From Symsagittifera roscoffensis (lineage: Eukaryota; Xenacoelomorpha; Acoela; Convolutidae): 64,000 bases of DNA. The stretch is taken from the NCBI RefSeq assembly GCF_963678635.1, contig NC_087071.1, positions 23,198,013 through 23,262,012 of the forward strand, given 5' to 3'. The position numbers were made by a program, and so were the translations under genes. How positions within the stretch are numbered: position 1 is the stretch's first letter; each line of letters starts with the position of its first letter. The notes beneath the pieces are model-generated. The model saw only the letters and a list, made by a program, of their open reading frames with translations, did no database searches and was not told the origin of the DNA. Below, one piece after another: positions 57,401 to 64,000 of the stretch.

Positions 57401-59642
57401 ACTTCCCTTTTGATCTTTTTTCGTAAAGCTATGAGAGTTTAAAGATTGCCATTTTGGCCAATTTGGGACAATTAACTAGCGCTATTAACTCCTAAGAGTA
57501 GATTTAATCCGTCTTAAAAATCGTTCCAAATTGCTTGAAGGAAGCCTAATTGTCATAGTGGAATTGTTTTTAGGAGCTAAATTTATCACTTTGTTTTTAT
57601 ATATAGCGTGTGTCTGGATGAATTTCACACAAAAAAAAACAAATTTTAAAATGTTTCATTTTTTTTTACTTTTAATTTTTTCATGTTCTTAATGCTCCAT
57701 AGACCTTAAAAGGCAGTCGGAACATTCAGGGCTTCAACTTGATACAAGCAGTGTTATTATTATTATGCTGGACGCTGATTGCTGACTGATTCTTTACAAA
57801 ACGAGGTGATTTTTTTTAGAAGTAAATAACTTTTCACATTTTGCTCGAAATTTTATCGAAAAATTGTTTTTCCTGAGAAGTTTCTACTTTTATTATAACC
57901 TACTTTTGTGGTTGGAAGTTTTTGGTAAAATTTACAGGAATATTAAGAAGAAGAAGGAAGATATCAAGTTGTACAAATTATTAACTTCTGTATAAAATTG
58001 ATGAGGCGTTTCTAGACAAGTATCCAGTCTACTAACACTCTAAAACAATTTGTTCAGATGAGCATGAGATAAAGAGTTCTTCCTAAACTCAAAAGACTGG
58101 CCATTTTTTTTTAAATACATCGAAATAAAGCGTTCTTATCAGTACGCGAGCTGATTTTGAAGAAAATTCGAGAAAATGAGCTTGGAAAATAAACAAAATT
58201 ATCTTTATCCCTTGAACGAAAGGAAATGATCGCAAACTAATCACTACGAAGATTTTTTAAGATCGTTGTTTCCATACTTGGTTACGAGCACTTCGCAGTT
58301 TATTTCAGGTCTATCAAAGACATCTGTAAATTTTGATCAAAGAAAAAAAATTTTAAGTAAAAACAATTTAATTTCCCAGTGTTACAATTTTTTATACTCT
58401 TAAAAACTTTACGTTCACGTAAATGGATTGGAAAATTGACTCGCAGCCTGTTAAAATACGGGAATTTTTAAACCCGCAAAAATGAAATTTTAGACCCTAA
58501 AAACAGCTAAGTGTTTAATTTGGTGACCCAATTGGTAGCTCCTCCAAAATAAATAACAGTTACACAATTTTATATCAGGCATATGAAAAAACTAGCCTTA
58601 AACTTCCTTTATGAAAGTGGTTTTTTTCTACAGCAAAAAATTATAGCGAAATTAAAAGACACTAAACCCAAATAACATAAATGAAACCTGGATTTCAGTT
58701 TAGAATTTTTCTAACCATTTATAAAAATAACGTTTTTATATATGAAATTGTGTCTGAAAATCAACATTATAATTTGGACGGCAAATCTCCATATCCAGAT
58801 AATTTTTGAAGTTTTTATTCAGCAAACTCCGTAGCTTTTGCTTTTTAGGACACAACGCAAACTTTGAAAGCAAAAAATGCAAAAGTAACTGGTTTTCTCT
58901 CTTGAAAAATGCTAATTAGGAGGAAAATTTTCGAATCCATTCTCCATTTCAAAGAGGAAATCATATCAGCAGAGTTTGCATATCCTTTTCTAGAGGTATG
59001 AAATGCTTATTCCAATGTATTTTAAATGTATTCTTACTTTTTCGCTGTAAAAAAAAACAAAAACTGAAATTGCCTTTTTGGTTTTCCTGTTGTCAGGGCT
59101 TCATTTCATGGAGCTTTAATAACAACCACTTGATAAAAAAATTGTTTAATTGAGATAAAAATTTCCAGAAAATTGAAAAAAAAATATGAAAAAAACATAC
59201 CCTCTTGGATCTCTCTAATCCGCCTTTCTCTTCTCTCCTTTCTGAAATTGTTCACTTCTTCTGAAAGTTTCGTAACATCTTTTTTCAAATCTCGCGTTTG
59301 TTCCCTCAATTTTTCTTTATCCGCGCTTTTCCTCTGATTTTCCCCATCAGTTGAAGTGATTTTGTTCCCCGTCAACTGCTGATTATGAGCCGCTTTTTCT
59401 GCTTTGTTTCGAGTTCTGTAGCTTTTCGGGCCATTTTTACTCTCGTCTATAATTCCGTTTTGCTTTTCGCAAAAATCCTTTGAAGATGAACTTAGATTTT
59501 CGTCTGTGTAGTGATGAAGACTCTCGACGCTTTTTGATCTGCGAGAGAATTTGTTGGCATTGGGATTTGAAGTTTGCGAAATTTGATCGCTTTTTGGCGC
59601 TAAAAAAGTAAGGGCTATCTTTTGCTTTATTCTCGAAAACAT
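36328..59642 (-). CDS. Eight-exon host gene, 731-residue charged coiled-coil protein, family unknown
   Basis: Eight exons joined in matching phase give one frame from ATG at 59642 to TAG at 36328: 59201-59642, 53836-54221, 53008-53538, 50185-50346, 49581-49782, 46356-46541, 36991-37157 and 36328-36447 (2196 bases, 731 residues). No signal peptide or membrane segment is seen. The protein is polar and serine-rich, with charged helical stretches near residues 108-147, 470-490 and 697-714. These properties suggest a cytoplasmic or nuclear scaffold-type protein, but no catalytic motif is visible and I do not recognise the family. Introns range from ~0.3 to ~9.2 kb and are loaded with transposable-element debris. 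An upstream non-coding exon, other isoforms or missed small exons are possible. Confidence 0.65.
36991..37157 (-). CDS. Exon 7 of the eight-exon gene
   Basis: Acceptor TTTATTTTCAG; enters in phase 1 (G|GC gives Gly), leaves in phase 0 at GAT|GTGAGT, a consensus donor. Encodes QKEVEELGMSAFSSNKVSQL, VARYAEQKGDTPDWMRHTK and an acidic end (RTHSEDD). It lies 9.2 kb from exon 6. Confidence 0.75.
37480..38690. repeat. Diverged intronic duplication (37480-37740 and 38450-38690)
   Basis: Both segments run in the same order through GTTCGAATCAC, a GAAAGGGCTTTAATATGATAT-like phrase, CGATGATTATT, a TTGCG(A/T)GG block and CTGAATACAAA. The first copy keeps a CAG|GTATGT donor-like site on the minus strand, while the second reads CAGTAGAG there. 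A related 30-bp block also lies near 52887-52920. Confidence 0.6.
40125..40985 (-). repeat. Dispersed repeat family D, minus-oriented copy 1
   Basis: Contains AAGGTCTATGGAGCAGTAA, GCTTCCTTCAACC, AGACAGATTAAATCTCCGC, GCGTTAATTGTCGCAAATTG and GCCACCCCGAGCA. Its first part is partly duplicated (40136-40340 and 40470-40680). The reverse complement recurs at 42610-43085, forming an inverted pair, and a second pair lies at 55885-56185 and 57270-57770. Confidence 0.7.
41083..41271. mobile_element. Palindromic MITE, family CATTACGAGGCCAAACTG, copy 2
   Basis: Left end CATTACGAGGCCAAACTGTG; right-end reverse complement CATTACGAGGCCTAACTGTG. 189 bp. Internal phrases (GGAATCCAGG, ATGTTTAAAGAC) are shared with copy 1 at 20084-20284. 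Confidence 0.8.
41803..41839 (+). promoter_or_regulatory. Possible core promoter (TATA-like and initiator)
   Basis: AAAATAAA at 41803-41810 lies about 30 bases upstream of TCAGTC at 41834-41839. TCAGTC matches the arthropod-type initiator consensus TCAKTY, and the ATG follows 6 bases later. The spacing is right, but such motifs are common in AT-rich DNA and the 5' UTR would be very short. Confidence 0.3.
41845..42072 (+). CDS. Small secreted cysteine-rich peptide precursor
   Basis: The 75-residue ORF starts MHFLYLLTVSFLILFSALEC, a textbook signal peptide. A short lysine-rich mature region follows with five cysteines (20, 29, 33, 40, 45; spacing C-3-C-6-C-4-C for the last four) including DCGTEC and KCIGGACVG. 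The C-terminal third is basic, with a dibasic site (EKR at 51-53) that may mark proteolytic processing. A poly(A) signal AATAAA lies at 42093, about 20 bases after the stop, and a core-promoter-like pair lies upstream. An in-frame Met 17 codons upstream (41794) is less likely as start. It sits in a host-gene intron on the opposite strand. The family is unknown; the pattern could fit a defence, signalling or structural peptide. Confidence 0.5.
   Translation: MHFLYLLTVSFLILFSALECSKLSYPKDCGTECYHAKRKCIGGACVGAPSEKRSFHNLGRKHRKALNRRTELMDN
42093..42098 (+). terminator. Poly(A) signal after the cysteine-peptide ORF
   Basis: AATAAA 20 bases downstream of the TAG at 42070-42072, at usable distance for cleavage just beyond. 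Confidence 0.4.
42610..43085 (+). repeat. Dispersed repeat family D, plus-oriented copy 2
   Basis: Carries CGACTTTTTAACTAG, GGGACAATTAGCGCG, GAGATTTAATCCGTCTTAGA, TAGGAGCAAAATATATCGCT, CTCCATAGACCTTAAAATGC and GATACAAGC. It is the reverse complement, with divergence, of the copy at 40125-40985. A further short piece lies at 43415-43500. Confidence 0.7.
43905..44345. repeat. Dispersed repeat family R, copy 1
   Basis: Begins AATCATACAATTCC, contains TTTTTTTGATGGCGACAA and AGTTTTTC, and ends GTACGTATTCAATTGTAT...TTTTGGTCAACCCGG. The same order is found at 50388-51108, and its right end also at 4080-4265. Confidence 0.6.
44508..44515. repeat. Left target-site duplication of the hAT MITE
   Basis: CTTCGTCC directly before the element; repeated exactly at 44854-44861. 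Confidence 0.85.
44516..44853. mobile_element. hAT-type MITE with perfect 8-bp target duplication
   Basis: The 338-bp element starts CAGGGGCGGATCTAGG and ends CCTAAATCCACTCCTG, whose reverse complement is CAGGAGTGGATTTAGG. CTTCGTCC is present on both sides. An 8-bp duplication and CAGGG-type ends are diagnostic of the hAT superfamily. Internal G and C runs (GGGGGGGGGC, CCCTCCCCCTC) are common in this widespread family of small elements. No transposase is encoded. Confidence 0.9.
44854..44861. repeat. Right target-site duplication of the hAT MITE
   Basis: CTTCGTCC, identical to the copy at 44508-44515. Confidence 0.85.
44950..45200 (+). other. Weak exon-like stretch with poly(A) signal
   Basis: After TTTTTTTTGCAG a plus-strand frame runs open (CSFQYQSGYIIHLYHNYEIK...) to a stop at 45180, and AATAAA follows at about 45195. 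No domain is known and no partner exon was found. Confidence 0.2.
45863..46289. mobile_element. MITE with ~85-bp terminal inverted repeats next to exon 6
   Basis: The left arm begins GTCTTATGCACAAAACGGCC; the reverse complement of the right arm begins GTCTTGCACCAAACGCGGCC. Both continue through CCCAAAATC to ACTGATTGGCTAAT / TCTGATTGGCTAATCAG. The interior is non-coding. No certain target duplication was found, so the superfamily is open. Confidence 0.7.
46356..46541 (-). CDS. Exon 6 of the eight-exon gene
   Basis: Acceptor TTATTTCAG; enters in phase 1 (G|GA), leaves in phase 1 at GAAG|GTGAAT. Encodes NGKFGTILKAGQTGAANEDT, SFQGGPVDIVAM and an acidic end (LFSEETLNETEIEVKSE). A MITE starts only 66 bp past the donor. 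Confidence 0.75.
46865..47060. mobile_element. Second, truncated copy of the hAT MITE family (inverted)
   Basis: Carries GATGGATTTAGGGATTCGAT, CCCCTTTGTTCTATTTTGA and CTAATTTGAGGGGGGGGG, matching the reverse complement of the element at 44516-44853. The ends are not preserved. Confidence 0.6.
47358..47715. repeat. Long inverted repeat of GAGCGGTTT units around the assembly gap
   Basis: The left arm reads GAAGCAAGATTTGAGCGG then TTTGAGCGGTTTTTTT; the right arm is its reverse complement, CCGCTCAAATCTTGCTTC. The 200 N at 47467-47666 sit between the arms. Such a hairpin would explain why assembly failed here. Confidence 0.75.
47467..47666. other. Assembly gap (200 N)
   Basis: Exactly 200 undetermined bases, likely a placeholder of unknown true length. 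ORFs called across it are meaningless. Confidence 0.99.
48400..49335. repeat. GC-rich minisatellite, ~29-bp core (GGTCTGAAAAGTCGCGCCGT)
   Basis: The first part (48400-48780) is an array of 29-bp units of the form TTGGTCTGAAAAGTCGCGCC + GTCTCCGCA. A longer variant unit containing GAGGAATGATTTCTTGATCG recurs twice within a ~100-bp higher-order repeat (about 48540-48710). After 48780 the units degenerate into scattered GGTCGCGAAAGTCTGGA phrases up to about 49335. The long minus-strand ORFs here (191 and 162 codons) are the repeat read in two frames and are not taken as genes. Confidence 0.85.
49355..49555. repeat. GAGCGGTTT/AACCGCTC inverted repeat, second locus
   Basis: Dense runs of ACCGCTCAAAAACCGCTC, then the inverse GAGCGGTTTTTGAGCGG, then again CCGCTCAAACCGCTCAAATC. 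It is the same motif as around the gap at 47358-47715. GACCCGGG and AACCCGGG flank the two sides. Confidence 0.75.
49581..49782 (-). CDS. Exon 5 of the eight-exon gene
   Basis: Acceptor TTTTTTTTGAAG|GATGAA, phase 0; donor AAAG|GTAAAA, phase 1. Encodes DEVDSPIVEPESLTAGNVAR, a helix LKAEFKKNSEQIANSLVADS, and a basic patch SPKRGAGEGVKK. It is GC-rich, and the GAGCGGTTT repeat begins about 25 bp beyond its donor. Confidence 0.75.
50185..50346 (-). CDS. Exon 4 of the eight-exon gene
   Basis: Acceptor TTTCAG|GTGGAG, donor ACG|GTGAGG; exactly 54 codons in phase 0-0. Encodes VEFLVTSTDTYPSSDEQLMK, then a very basic helix KKREERRRLARVTRRKS and IIGEKEMSDHIRLSHDT. RRKS could be a basophilic kinase site. 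G+C is clearly above the flanking introns. Confidence 0.75.
50388..51108. repeat. Dispersed repeat family R, copy 2
   Basis: Begins AATCATACAATTTC, contains TTTTTTTTGATGGCGACAA, and ends with TTTCATACAATTTTCAGTAC, GTATGATAAAAACTTTT and GGTCAACCC. Longer than copy 1 because of extra internal sequence (about 50550-50930). Confidence 0.6.
51292..51900. mobile_element. Long member of the TTACGAGGCCAAACTG MITE family, copy 3
   Basis: Left GTTACGAGGCCAAACTGTTT; right-end reverse complement TTATGACCTGGCCAAACTGT. About 609 bp. The interior has many degenerate GCGGAATCC/GGATTCCGC phrases, which also occur at 45260-45500 and 51960-52140. Confidence 0.6.
51901..53007. other. Intron 3 sequence without a gene
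   Basis: AT-rich intronic sequence with further TTTGCGGAAT-type phrases to about 52140 and nothing coding. Confidence 0.45.
53008..53538 (-). CDS. Exon 3 of the eight-exon gene
   Basis: Acceptor TTTTTTGTTTAG, phase 0; donor CAG|GTACAA, phase 0. Encodes residues 277-453. The start is Trp-containing (EPFWDESWQPTQPQ) and the middle basic (MKPKRKLHSISRLFNFYENT). A low-complexity stretch (about 366-418) repeats a degenerate SSKxDV-type peptide (ASSKNDDVMSS, TSSKTDV, ASSKADVMTS), likely disordered. Confidence 0.7.
53836..54221 (-). CDS. Exon 2 of the eight-exon gene
   Basis: Acceptor CTATTTTTCAG; enters in phase 1 so that G from exon 1 and AT form an Asp codon. Encodes residues 148-276: DEEKHINARNIS, a helical segment KLAQLRQQKLDNLRALREGV, and an aromatic Cys-containing end (YIFCYNECANRHWSWSKLPL). 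Donor CAA|GTAAGA, phase 0. Confidence 0.7.
54607..54840. repeat. Double hairpin, probable MITE
   Basis: The arms GGATCTCTCTATAACTATAT (from 54653) and ATATAGTTATAGAGATATCC (to 54740) pair around a ~34-bp loop. A second pair, CCAATCAGAATCG (54739-54751) and CGATTCTGATTGG (54790-54802), follows. Outer phrases TCAAAAGTAGATGTC and its partner near 54810-54835 also look inverted, suggesting one small element. Confidence 0.65.
54841..55884. other. Intron 1 sequence without a gene
   Basis: AT-rich; the short minus-strand ORFs at 55331-55802 have no coding features. Confidence 0.45.
55885..56185 (-). repeat. Dispersed repeat family D, minus-oriented copy 4
   Basis: Contains AGACAGATTAAATCTCCGCG, CGCGCGTTAATTGTCCCAA, AATGATCATGGGTGAA, GGGTAGTTTGAAAGTCGAAA and CCACCCCGAGCACAAATATT. 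It pairs with the plus copy at 57270-57770. Confidence 0.7.
57095..57770 (+). repeat. Dispersed repeat family D, plus-oriented copy 5
   Basis: Contains GACTTTTCAACTAGCCATTT, GACGGAATTT, ATTTGGGACAATTAACTAG, AGATTTAATCCGTCTTAAAA and CTCCATAGACCTTAAAAGGC, ending near GATACAAGC. A partial extra copy (GGACAATTAGTGCGCTATAT) lies at about 57143-57240. Confidence 0.7.
57771..59105. other. Intron 1 sequence without a gene
   Basis: AT-rich sequence between family D copy 5 and exon 1. No coding segment or clear repeat seen. Confidence 0.5.
59201..59642 (-). CDS. Exon 1 of the eight-exon gene
   Basis: It begins MFSRIKQKIALTF (ATG at 59642) and encodes residues 1-147. The first half is basic and serine-rich (RRSKSVESLHHYTDENLSSS). 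The end is a heptad-like charged helix (EKLREQTRDLKKDVTKLSEE...). It leaves in phase 1 at GAG G|GTATGT. The first Met is preferred because the frame upstream is closed and composition changes there. Confidence 0.65.
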
Positions 59643-62600
59643 GCCTGCTTTGATACGTCAGTAGATCCGAAACGTTAACGAATGATGATAATGCAAACTG
59701 TAAAGTTAAATATCGTTTAGTACAAAGATGTACTTGCTAAAACCAGCAAGTAAATAAAATTTCAGATAACATTTCGAAATGCGTTTTGATTTTGAAAAAG
59801 TTTCGACAAAATTGGTGAATGCTGATTGGAAAACAGGTAAGCTAACTAATAATCTGTTAACTAGGCAATCAATAATAAAACAAACTGTTTCAATTGAATG
59901 AATCAGTTTAGCGAAACTTATTCACGAACAGTTTGCAGAAGTTTGAACTTTCGAGGTTTTAGAGTTTGATTTTCATGAGCTTTGCAACTATTGCGTCAAA
60001 ACAATTCAAAGACTCGTTTCAACTCGAACTCAAAACATGTTTTAGACTTTGAGACAGTTTTGATATTTTCATCGATCTAATTATATCTGGGATTATATCA
60101 ACACTGAATATTATTGATTCTAATTATTAACTAATATAATCAAACTATTCAGAGTAAAGACGATCACAATATGTAAAATTCTTCAAGGGATGCGAGTTTT
60201 CTAAATCCTAACGTCTTGAAGCTACTAGTTGGAATGTGAGTTTTGGGTTGATTTGAGCAGCCTATGGATGTTTTATGAATCAAAATTTGTGACAGCTTCA
60301 AAAAACTTACAAAATCTTAACAGTCTATAGTTTCAGTCGCAAAAAAAAAGATATTTAAAATTTGTTTTGTATTTCCTAAAACAGTTTAAAGAAAATGTTA
60401 CGAGTAGTTAAATATTTCAGACTGTCTGGTATTATAATGTCTGGTGTTATAAGAACTTTTCTTCTACTGAAATTGATGCTTTAAGAACTACCCAAAAATG
60501 TTGTTTGTTGTATGTCATTAATTTTTATTAACTAGAACGCTACTATTAAATAAACTGTTCTTAGCTATAATTACACAAACTGACGCCAAATACTGAGCTT
60601 CAAGTTTCTATATTATGCCAGTTTTGATTGTTGAATAACTGATAGAATAACTAAAGCACTGCAAAACGAAAAAAAAAAGACTTTGATTGATTTGACTTGG
60701 TATTGATACAACTACATGGTATTCTTACTACAAACTGAGCAGCAGAAATAAATGAAAGAAATCGCCTGAACCTAAGCGGCAAAAAGTAACTTAAACTATG
60801 TTTGAGTTTCTAACTACTCCCTTAAATTTCTCCGGAGTATTTTTTTGAGCTTGAGAAAAAAAAGAGAGCTAATTGACTCGATTCAAATTTTTTGCATGTT
60901 TATTTTGTAGTTTTTTTAACCAAAAAAATGTAGTCTTCTTTTTTGAATCTAAAATTGACTAATAGAAAAAATGCTGACATATTAAAACATTGCTAATAAA
61001 AATCCAAGAAAAGAAAAATATTAATAACCCGCAATCAGTAGGAAGAGAAAATAATCGTTTATATTACAATTAGAAATGTAGTTTTTATTAAAATTAAATT
61101 TAATTATAAGCGCCAAATTTAGATGTTTAAACAATTTCTAATCCTTTATATTGATAACATTTTCGTGACATTATAATAAATTCTAATCTATTAGATTTGA
61201 TTATAATTTTTCCGAAAACCTCTCATAATCTCATACAATCTGTTTTAACCTACTACAAAAGATTATAATCCTTTTTTCTGTGAAAAATCTCTAAAAGTGA
61301 GATGTCTTGTCACTCTTTGGTTCATCTGAACACAAAGTTTTACCACAAAACAAAAGTTTCAGAGAGGTCCATTCGTATTTGTTGAAAGAAACCCGCGATA
61401 GGTGGAATATAACTCTTCTATATAAACCATAAAACTAAAGCAGTGTGCTGATATTTTAATGGTATAGAAAAATGTAAAATGTGCATCATGAAACAACTAT
61501 TATCACGAAGAAATGAAAAAAAAATGTTATAATTTTTAATTGATTTGAAAACTGTTAGAACAATTTTCCCATTTTTCGTATAAACAAAAATCTGCGGAAA
61601 GCATAAAATATAAGCAAGTCACGTCGAAGTTCGAAGACACAAAAGGCACATAAAAGGATGTATACGCAATTATAATTGATTATAATGGGTTTTTTCTACA
61701 AAACAAATGAATTAGAAATTTTGATAAAAAATAATCGATAAATTTGATTATAATGTACTATAATTGATTATGTTTGAGTTCAATAAGAGTGATTATAATC
61801 GATAATTAATTGTTTAAAATCAATTTTTTCTCAATTTTTGCAAGATTGTTACTAAAATCATATTATAATCGATTATTAACGCTTGAAACTGGATGCGAGA
61901 AGGAAAATGACATAATTTTAGCTCCATAGGTGGGTTAATCGAAAACCATCAAATCTGAGTTTTTTGCAATTACGAATACGCCAAAGAAAAAAATTTGTTA
62001 CATGATTTAGAGTCAACAATTCAATTTAGGCCGAATACAAAGTTGTAATTGGCCTGTACTGCGAGCCTGCCAAAAACTGGACTCAATTTTTTCTGATCGC
62101 AACTCAACAGCTCGCATCACAAAACCCCCTTGTCGCTGGAAGATAAATTTTGATCTTCACTTTTGATTTGATTTTCAAAGCGTACAGCAAGTAGGATGCT
62201 GTGACGATTTTCAAAAGTTCTGTTTGTTTACAAGTTTTCTATCATCGTTCGGTTTCTCTATTTTGAGATTAACAGTGTCTATTAAAATAAAAAACAATCA
62301 AATACTGGTTTTTGTTATCTAAAAGTTTATCAGTATAGCATCGATTCTCATGTCGCCATCATGCAACGAAATAGACTGAAAAACAATTATAACTCATTGT
62401 TATATCAGAACAAAAATCAACTATAAAAGATTTAAAATCAATTAAAGTAATTTTTTTTCTCAACCTTATTTTTGCTTCGTGTCGTCCATGTTTTTGCTAC
62501 AGTTTCTGCATTTATTACTTGAAAAAGCAGCACTTTTTCAAAAAAATGTAAAATTATGGCCTGCTAAATTTCAAAACCTACAATTACTCACAATACACAA

Positions 62601-64000
62601 CGATCAATTTCGCCCCTTTCCCAACAACGTTTGCCCCGTACCCCTTGCTCTTTGCCCCTATCCCACTGGGTTGACAACTTTGGAGGGGAGTGGAGACGAA
62701 CATAAATTCACACCGTCACACATACAACCACTCATTCATACATACGTGAATATTATGTAATTTTGGGAGCTAAACCTTCCAAAAGTGGCGTATTTGATAT
62801 ATTTTTCAATAGAGTTTTTTAGAGACCTTTTAGAGGAAACTTTGCAAAGCTCGGGATTTCATTTTCGTCTATCTAAAATAAAATCGCAATTATTTTTGGT
62901 TTTTTAAATGTCAACTCCCCCTCTAGAAAGTCCTAGACCTTCATGCACCTTCATAATTACAAACTTAACTTAAATACATACGAAGGTTACAACTACGTTT
63001 TTGAATTTCTTGGTCAGTCTATAAAAATCAATTATGAAGCGTTTACAACAAACTTTATTCCTTTACTGATTAGTGGCATTATAATCCATATCAAATAGAC
63101 AAAATTTAATTGTTTTTTTATTATGGACAATGGCATGTAGAAATTTTTTTTTAATATGGACAATAAATGTAAAAGATTTGGGAAATTATTTGTTGCAAAT
63201 TTTGCTAAATTTTTGAAAATACATCGAATTTAATTCTAAAACATGGATTATAACAGATTATAATAGATTCTAATGCATTTTTATTTCGAAATAATAAGTT
63301 TTATTGGGTGATCTTTTAGACTATAAAGACAAAAAAATAGACTTCAGTCCAAAAAATAATGGATTTGAATCGATAATAATCTATTGAAATGGATTAATCT
63401 TTTTCAAAAATTTTCGATTAAAATGGCAATATAAGCGTTTTTTTTGGTCTGATTTTTACATCTGTAATCATTTTTATGGATATTGTTTGTCTCGAAAACC
63501 CATCGCCGATTGGTGCGAGCTAGGCTTTGTTACCTGTTAAATGATCTTCTGTAACCTCAAAAGCTGTTTTTGTTTTCAAATAGACTTTTTTTTAAAATTT
63601 AATCATTCTTTGCTAAAATTAAGTATGTGTCATTTGCGCGAAATGTGTTTCAAAGCAGTTGTGTGAAATCTAAGCTAAAATTCTCAAAGTTATTTCATAA
63701 GCATTTATTCGTGCGATCTCCCAAAAAAATGGAGAACATTTTTTTCTGTTAGATTTGTACGCCAATCAAAATGCCACGGTTGGGATCAAGTGATCTTTTT
63801 TTTCAAGCCTTTTAAATTGCTGCAAAAATATTTCAAAATTCAGTTCAAATATGTTCATTTTTACACTCAGTTTCAGTCAAGAGTATTTCTACGTGGCTTA
63901 CGTCTAACACACCGTATTAATTTCGTCATATTGCCTAATCTTGATTTTTCATTAGACGGTATGTTAAATGGTATATACTAATGTTTAAACTGTATTAGGC
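59643..64000. other. Non-coding right flank, rich in ATTATAAT motifs
   Basis: No convincing gene is present. The ORFs at 62479-62760 and 63790-63981 lack coding features, although the former carries a proline-rich GC-richer patch (near 62610-62680). GATTATAAT/ATTATAATC occurs repeatedly (about 61198, 61260, 61680, 61742, 61790, 61862, 63063, 63246-63260). A promoter for the eight-exon gene should lie just right of 59642, but I see no clear core element. Confidence 0.45.

Noticed and set aside
1-64000. CRISPR arrays, bacterial operons, rRNA or tRNA genes
   Set aside because: No evenly spaced short direct repeats with unique spacers, no Shine-Dalgarno-linked gene runs, and no cloverleaf or rRNA-like sequence seen; introns and poly(A) signals indicate a eukaryote.

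Overview
The window is AT-rich, intron-containing eukaryotic DNA, most likely from an invertebrate animal. Splice acceptors are mostly TTTCAG/TTTAG, donors are GTATGT, GTGAGT or GTAAGA, and poly(A) signals are AATAAA. Decayed retrotransposons and small inverted-repeat elements are everywhere. I see no operons, CRISPR arrays, rRNA or tRNA. A springtail, nematode or similar AT-rich invertebrate would fit; the species cannot be fixed from sequence alone. A 200-base run of N at 47467-47666 marks an assembly gap.

Layout. 1-4.3 kb: one intact minus-strand ORF for a secreted, cysteine-rich, probably N-glycosylated protein of unknown family (2090-2842). 4.3-9.55 kb: three tandem copies of a ~1.8-kb non-coding unit, each carrying a small hAT-like element. 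9.55-14.87 kb: a decayed Ty1/copia element on the minus strand (gag, protease, integrase, RT, RNase H in that order) with an initiator-tRNA-type primer binding site. 15.6-20.3 kb: mostly non-coding, with one possible signal-peptide exon, a diverged duplication and a MITE. 20.6-34.7 kb: a composite region bounded by two direct LTR-like copies. It holds a broken gag and protease, two LINE-type elements placed head to head, and a 122-codon ORF triplicated in tandem (368-bp unit) just upstream of the right LTR.

36.3-59.6 kb: the main host gene of the window, on the minus strand. I assembled eight exons whose splice phases all match, giving a 731-residue protein. It is charged, serine-rich and partly coiled-coil, and I do not recognise the family. 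Its introns (up to ~9.2 kb) hold most of the small repeats: a hAT MITE with a perfect 8-bp target duplication, a palindromic MITE family, a dispersed family that occurs as inverted pairs, a GC-rich minisatellite and a GAGCGGTTT inverted repeat around the gap. Inside the largest intron, on the opposite strand, is a compact gene-like unit for a small secreted cysteine peptide (41845-42072), with an initiator-like element and a close poly(A) signal. 59.7-64 kb: no convincing gene, only AT-rich sequence with many ATTATAAT motifs.

The genes do not form a pathway. The window is best read as one long intron-rich host gene, one or two small secreted-protein genes, and layers of transposable-element debris of different ages. 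The freshest layers are the near-identical tandem arrays at 4.3-9.5 kb and 32.8-33.9 kb.
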